Below, in pieces: positions 61,339 to 64,000 of a stretch of DNA of 64,000 nt. The position numbers and the translations under genes were made by a program. The stretch is taken from assembly GCA_934654755.1 (NCBI GenBank), contig CAKUGQ010000013.1:1-64000 (forward strand), in the 5' to 3' direction. The notes under the pieces were generated by a model. It was not told where the DNA came from and did not search any database. It worked only from the letters and a program-made list of their open reading frames with translations. This DNA comes from an uncultured Oscillospiraceae bacterium. Lineage in GTDB: Bacteria > Bacillota > Clostridia > Oscillospirales > Oscillospiraceae. The first letter of the stretch is position 1. Each line of letters opens with the position of its first letter.

Positions 61339-61892
61339 TGGAGCAGCCGGTCGTATCGCAGGCGCTCGGCTTTGTATGGACTCTGGCGTTGGGCGCGGGT
61401 CTGGGTGTGCTTTATGATCTGCTGCGCGGGCTGCGGCGCAGTCTGCGTTGGCTCACGCCAATTCTGGACGGGCTGTTTGCTCTGACACTGTTGACGGCAA
61501 ACGTCCTGTTTGCGTTGACCGTCGGCAGGGGAGAGTTCCGCCTGGCGAGTCTTTTCGGCGAAGCGGCGGGGCTGACACTCTGGTTTTTGACGCTAAGCCG
61601 CCTCTTTTGCCGCCTGAGCGTCGCCTTTTGGCGAGGCGTGACGTTTCCTGTCCGTCTGCTCGGGCGAATCGTCGGAGTTTTTTTAAAAAAATCTCGAAAA
61701 AAAATAAAAAATCTCTTTTCAAGCGCGAGAAAATCGGTTACAATGATAGAAGCCCGCAGGGTACGACATTTACGAACGGAGGAGCCCGAATATGCGACTG
61801 CGCAAATCATCACTCATTACAAAGCTGATTCTTCTGACGCTCATGGTGTTTGCGATCGTGACGATCGTGCGGATTCGGCCGCAGATTACTGA
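61338..61892 (+). CDS. yabQ: Spore cortex biosynthesis protein YabQ
   Basis: A protein of 184 residues with about four membrane helices. The family N-terminus QALGFVWTLALGAGLGVLYDLLRGLRR is clear. After a poly-lysine stretch coded by A-runs near 61683-61712, the frame continues about 100 bases into divIC, giving a tail (HYKADSSDAHGVCDRDD) that looks non-conserved. The true end may be earlier, or the overlap may be real. It is required for cortex formation in Bacillus. Confidence 0.88.
   Translation: MEQPVVSQALGFVWTLALGAGLGVLYDLLRGLRRSLRWLTPILDGLFALTLLTANVLFALTVGRGEFRLASLFGEAAGLTLWFLTLSRLFCRLSVAFWRGVTFPVRLLGRIVGVFLKKSRKKIKNLFSSARKSVTMIEARRVRHLRTEEPEYATAQIITHYKADSSDAHGVCDRDDRADSAADY
61716..61744 (+). 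promoter_or_regulatory. Candidate internal promoter of divIC
   Basis: TTTTCA, 17-base spacer, TACAAT within the end of yabQ, about 48 bases before the divIC ATG. It would let divIC be expressed in vegetative cells. Confidence 0.55.
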
Positions 61893-62070
61893 GGCGCAGC
61901 AGCAGCGCGACGCACTGGCTGAGCAGGTGCAGGCCGCACAGCAGAAAAACCGGGAGCTTCAGCAGGATATCGATCAGCTTGGCACGGATGAGGCGGTGCG
62001 GAAAATCGCCCGTGAGCGTCTGAACCTGGTCGGAGACGGCGAAATCGTGTTTATCGACAGCGGAAAATAA
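61792..62070 (+). CDS. divIC: FtsB/DivIC-type septum formation protein
   Basis: A 92-residue bitopic protein: short basic cytoplasmic end, one membrane helix (about residues 8-25, ITKLILLTLMVFAIVTIV), a coiled coil (EAQQQRDALAEQVQAAQQKNRELQQDI, positions about 61888-61970) and a short conserved VRKIARERLNLVGDGEIVFI end. ACGGAGGAGCCC precedes the ATG. It joins FtsL and DivIB at the division site. The yabQ-divIC-yabR order supports DivIC rather than FtsL. Confidence 0.92.
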   Translation: MRLRKSSLITKLILLTLMVFAIVTIVRIRPQITEAQQQRDALAEQVQAAQQKNRELQQDIDQLGTDEAVRKIARERLNLVGDGEIVFIDSGK

Positions 62071-62091
62071 CGAAGGAGCGATACGGCGTCT

Positions 62092-62499
62092 ATGGATCTG
62101 AAGGTCGGCGACATTCTCGAAGGTAAGGTAAAAAGCATTACAAAATTCGGCGCGTTTGTGCTCCTCCCCGGAAACCGTACCGGCATGGTGCACATTTCCG
62201 AGGTGTCCGGTACATACGTCAAGGAGATCCGCGACCACCTGACCGAAGGGCAGACGGTGCGCGTGAAGATCCTCGGCATGGATGAGGCGGGCAAGATCAG
62301 TCTGTCGATCAAGCGCGCCCAGGAGCCGCAGCGTCCGGCGCAGCCGGTTCCGCGCACGCAGGGCGTGTCCCGTACTGAGCCTGCGCCAAAGACTCCGGCG
62401 ACTTTTGAGGAAAAGCTCAAGCGCTTTATGCAGGAGTCGGACAGCAAGCTTGCCGGCTGCCGCCAGTATGAACATAAGACCAGAACCCGCAGAAGATAG
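62092..62499 (+). CDS. yabR: S1-domain RNA-binding protein YabR
   Basis: A 135-residue protein with one N-terminal S1 domain (VGDILEGKVKSITKFGAFVLLPGNRTGMVHISEVS, positions about 62104-62208, and KILGMDEAGKISLSIKRA), a Pro/Gln-rich linker and a conserved FEEKLKRFMQESDSKLAGCRQYEHKT tail. It is the usual neighbour of divIC. Its RNA targets are unknown. Confidence 0.93.
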   Translation: MDLKVGDILEGKVKSITKFGAFVLLPGNRTGMVHISEVSGTYVKEIRDHLTEGQTVRVKILGMDEAGKISLSIKRAQEPQRPAQPVPRTQGVSRTEPAPKTPATFEEKLKRFMQESDSKLAGCRQYEHKTRTRRR

Positions 62500-62506
62500 A
62501 TCATTG

Positions 62507-62536
62507 GCCGCCCCTCCGGGAGAGGGGCGGCTTTTT
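62507..62536 (+). terminator. Terminator after yabR
   Basis: GCCGCCCCTC / GAGGGGCGGC, CGGGA loop, five Us. It ends 12 bases before the next start codon, so ymfI depends on read-through or an unseen promoter. Confidence 0.88.
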
Positions 62537-62547
62537 CGGAGGCTCAT

Positions 62548-63246
62548 ATGAAACACGTTTTGATTACCGGTGGTAGTCGAGGGATCGGCGCAGCCTGCGT
62601 CCGTGCTTTTGCTGCACGGGGAGAGCGCGTCAGTTTCCTTTATCGCGTTGATCACAAAAGCGCGGCATCTGTCGCAGCAGAGACGGGAGCACAGGCACTC
62701 TGCTGCGATGTGGCTGACGGCGATGCGGTTTGCCGCGCGATTGCGGCGCTTCCGCCCGTGGATATTCTCGTCAATAACGCCGGAATATGCCACTACGGTC
62801 TGATCTCGCAGATTACGCAGGCTCAGTGGGATCGGCTGTTTGCAGTCAATGTCGGCGGCATTTACCACACCGTGCGTGCGGTACTGCCCGCAATGCTTGC
62901 GGTGCAGGCCGGAGCGGTCATCAATATTGCTTCCATGTGGGGACAGGTCGGTGCATCCTGTGAGGCGGCCTATTCCGCCACAAAGGGCGCGGTCATCGCG
63001 CTGACAAAGGCTCTGGCGCAGGAGTTGGGACCGTCCGGTATCCGCGTCAACTGCGTCTCTCCCGGCGTCATCCTGACGGATATGGTTGCCAATGTCTCCG
63101 CCGGGACGCTTTCGGCGCTGGCGGAGGAAACGCCGATTGGCCGCAACGGTACACCGGAGACCGTCGCGGAGGCCGTTGTATATCTGGCGTATGCCGATTT
63201 TGTTACGGGACAGAACCTGCCCGTCAACGGCGGTTTTGTGCTTTAG
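62548..63246 (+). CDS. ymfI: EF-P 5-aminopentanone reductase (YmfI-like SDR)
   Basis: A 232-residue short-chain dehydrogenase. It has TGGSRGIGAACVRAF, NNAGICHYGLISQ, and the catalytic Ser/Tyr/Lys in SMWGQVGASCEAAYSATKGAV; the combination of NAGI-HYGL and SMWGQVGASCE is characteristic of YmfI, which reduces the aminopentanone group on elongation factor P. A FabG-like reductase is the alternative. The start codon follows the terminator tail, which supplies CGGAGG. No efp gene is nearby. Confidence 0.82.
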   Translation: MKHVLITGGSRGIGAACVRAFAARGERVSFLYRVDHKSAASVAAETGAQALCCDVADGDAVCRAIAALPPVDILVNNAGICHYGLISQITQAQWDRLFAVNVGGIYHTVRAVLPAMLAVQAGAVINIASMWGQVGASCEAAYSATKGAVIALTKALAQELGPSGIRVNCVSPGVILTDMVANVSAGTLSALAEETPIGRNGTPETVAEAVVYLAYADFVTGQNLPVNGGFVL

Positions 63247-63334
63247 GCTTTTGAGGGATACAATATCTGGTTGCCTGCCAAAAAAGAGAGCGCAAAAGTC
63301 GGCGTTTTTCTGGCTTTCCCGAGACGGCGCGCCG

Positions 63335-63343
63335 TGATATAAT
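63335..63343 (+). promoter_or_regulatory. Extended -10 promoter of the DnaD-domain gene
   Basis: TGA-TATAAT, 30 bases before the GTG start; the -35 region is poor. Confidence 0.55.
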
Positions 63344-63373
63344 AAGACTCCACAGAGAAAGGAAGTGAGTACC

Positions 63374-64000
63374 GTGCAGGGGCTGACACTGACAAGTGAA
63401 GAACTCCGTAAGCTGCTGAGCTGCGGCTGCCCGGAGGCGGTGTCACTTTATTTATACAGCAAAGCCAAGCTCCCGCCGGAGACGGCGGCGGACAATCTGC
63501 ATCTCCCGATCGCAAGACTGATTATGGCGAAGGATTGCCTGCGGCAGCTTGGCCTGTGGCGGACGGAAGGACGCCCCGAGCTTCAGCCGGAGCGCCCGGT
63601 GTATTCCGAGCAGGATGTGAGCGCCGCTCTGCGCGGAAAGGATCCGAGCTTCCCGCGACTGGTCGGCGAGGCGCAGCGCCGCCTCGGCCGCACACTTTCC
63701 GGAGAGGAACTGAAGGTCCTGCTGTCACTGACGGATTATCTGCGGCTTCCGGTTGAGGTTGTCGGCCTGTTGCTGTCGTATTGCATCGAGCGCGCCCGGC
63801 GGCAGGGCGGACGGATGCCTGCGATGCGTACCATCGAACGCGAAGCCTACCGCTGGTTCGACGAAGGGATCGACACGCTTGAACAGGCGAGCTTTTATGT
63901 GCAGACGCAGCTCGCCGTACATACACGAGTGCAGCAGTTACGGCTGCTCCTGCAAATCGATGGTCGACGCTTGACGGCGGCGGAGGAAAAGCTTCTTTCC
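63374..64000 (+). CDS. DnaD-domain protein, 3' partial
   Basis: The frame is open from GTG 63374 to the window edge (209 codons). GGAAGTGAG precedes the start. The visible part begins VQGLTLTSEELRKLL, and from about residue 115 there is a DnaD-like domain: GRTLSGEELKVLLSLTDYLRLPVEVVGLLLSYCIE, then AMRTIEREAYRWFDEGIDTLEQA (positions about 63688-63900). DnaD-domain proteins act in helicase loading at replication restart or initiation. The C-terminus is missing because of the window end. Confidence 0.85.
   Translation, partial: MQGLTLTSEELRKLLSCGCPEAVSLYLYSKAKLPPETAADNLHLPIARLIMAKDCLRQLGLWRTEGRPELQPERPVYSEQDVSAALRGKDPSFPRLVGEAQRRLGRTLSGEELKVLLSLTDYLRLPVEVVGLLLSYCIERARRQGGRMPAMRTIEREAYRWFDEGIDTLEQASFYVQTQLAVHTRVQQLRLLLQIDGRRLTAAEEKLLS

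Noticed and set aside
1..64000. Search by eye for prophage, transposase, toxin-antitoxin, restriction, CRISPR or other defence genes
   Set aside because: None recognised; the window is mainly core chromosome, so no new defence or mobile system is claimed.

Overview
This 64 kb window is a gene-dense chromosomal segment from a GC-rich, spore-forming member of the Firmicutes. It is most like the Clostridia, in particular the Oscillospiraceae/Ruminococcaceae type. The case rests on spoIVA, yabP, yabQ and a YtvI-like membrane protein (endospore formation), the sepF-divIVA cell-division cluster, a T-box leader in front of ileS, RNase Y, YlxM-Ffh, an EF-P aminopentanone reductase of YmfI type, and many consensus sigma-A promoters with AGGAGG ribosome binding sites. 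Six genes appear to start with TTG, chosen because a strong ribosome binding site sits at the right distance.

Layout. 1-4 kb: the end of a secreted or surface-type cysteine-peptidase-like gene, then a leftward rpmG-secE-nusG-rplK-rplA operon and a PdaA-like deacetylase. 4-9 kb: a rightward ylxM-ffh-rpsP-khpA operon, a small membrane protein with a phosphopantetheinyl transferase, and a membrane-anchored deacetylase-like protein. 9-12 kb: leftward pncB, an ECF-S-like membrane protein, a DUF4430-type lipoprotein and an XRE regulator. 12-15.6 kb: a divergent rightward operon with a hotdog thioesterase, rimM, trmD, a sirtuin, trmO and a low-molecular-weight phosphatase. 15.7-20.7 kb: leftward spoIVA, a pyrF/phosphatase-acetyltransferase group and GtrA. 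20.9-29 kb: rightward glycerate kinase, a FAD protein, the iscS-iscU-iscR operon, an RNHCP protein, typA and an L,D-transpeptidase lipoprotein. 29-31 kb: a leftward M20 peptidase and DUF3810 pair.

31.5-45.8 kb is one long rightward run: miaB-mutS-CPBP protease-mutL-miaA-hfq, then an HlyD-like protein, ylmE, sepF, divIVA, and T-box-ileS. 45.8-54 kb holds an ACT regulator, a YtvI-like protein, rny, a palindromic intergenic repeat, a short-chain dehydrogenase, a COG2426 membrane protein, dCMP deaminase, and rpsO and pnp with structured leaders. 54-59.7 kb is leftward: uvrA-radC and a large Sel1-repeat protein. 59.9-64 kb is rightward: a histidine-kinase-like protein, yabP, yabQ, divIC, yabR, ymfI and the start of a DnaD-domain gene.

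The content is mostly core information processing (translation, tRNA modification, mismatch and excision repair, RNA decay) with cell division and sporulation. I see no CRISPR array, prophage, transposase, rRNA or tRNA gene and no defence island. The most unusual points are a PyrF homologue whose catalytic lysine position holds methionine, the phosphatase-acetyltransferase fusion translationally coupled to it, a kinase-like protein without its phospho-acceptor histidine at the head of the yabPQ operon, a pncB operon that may carry its own vitamin-uptake component, and a set of candidate RNA leaders and operators.
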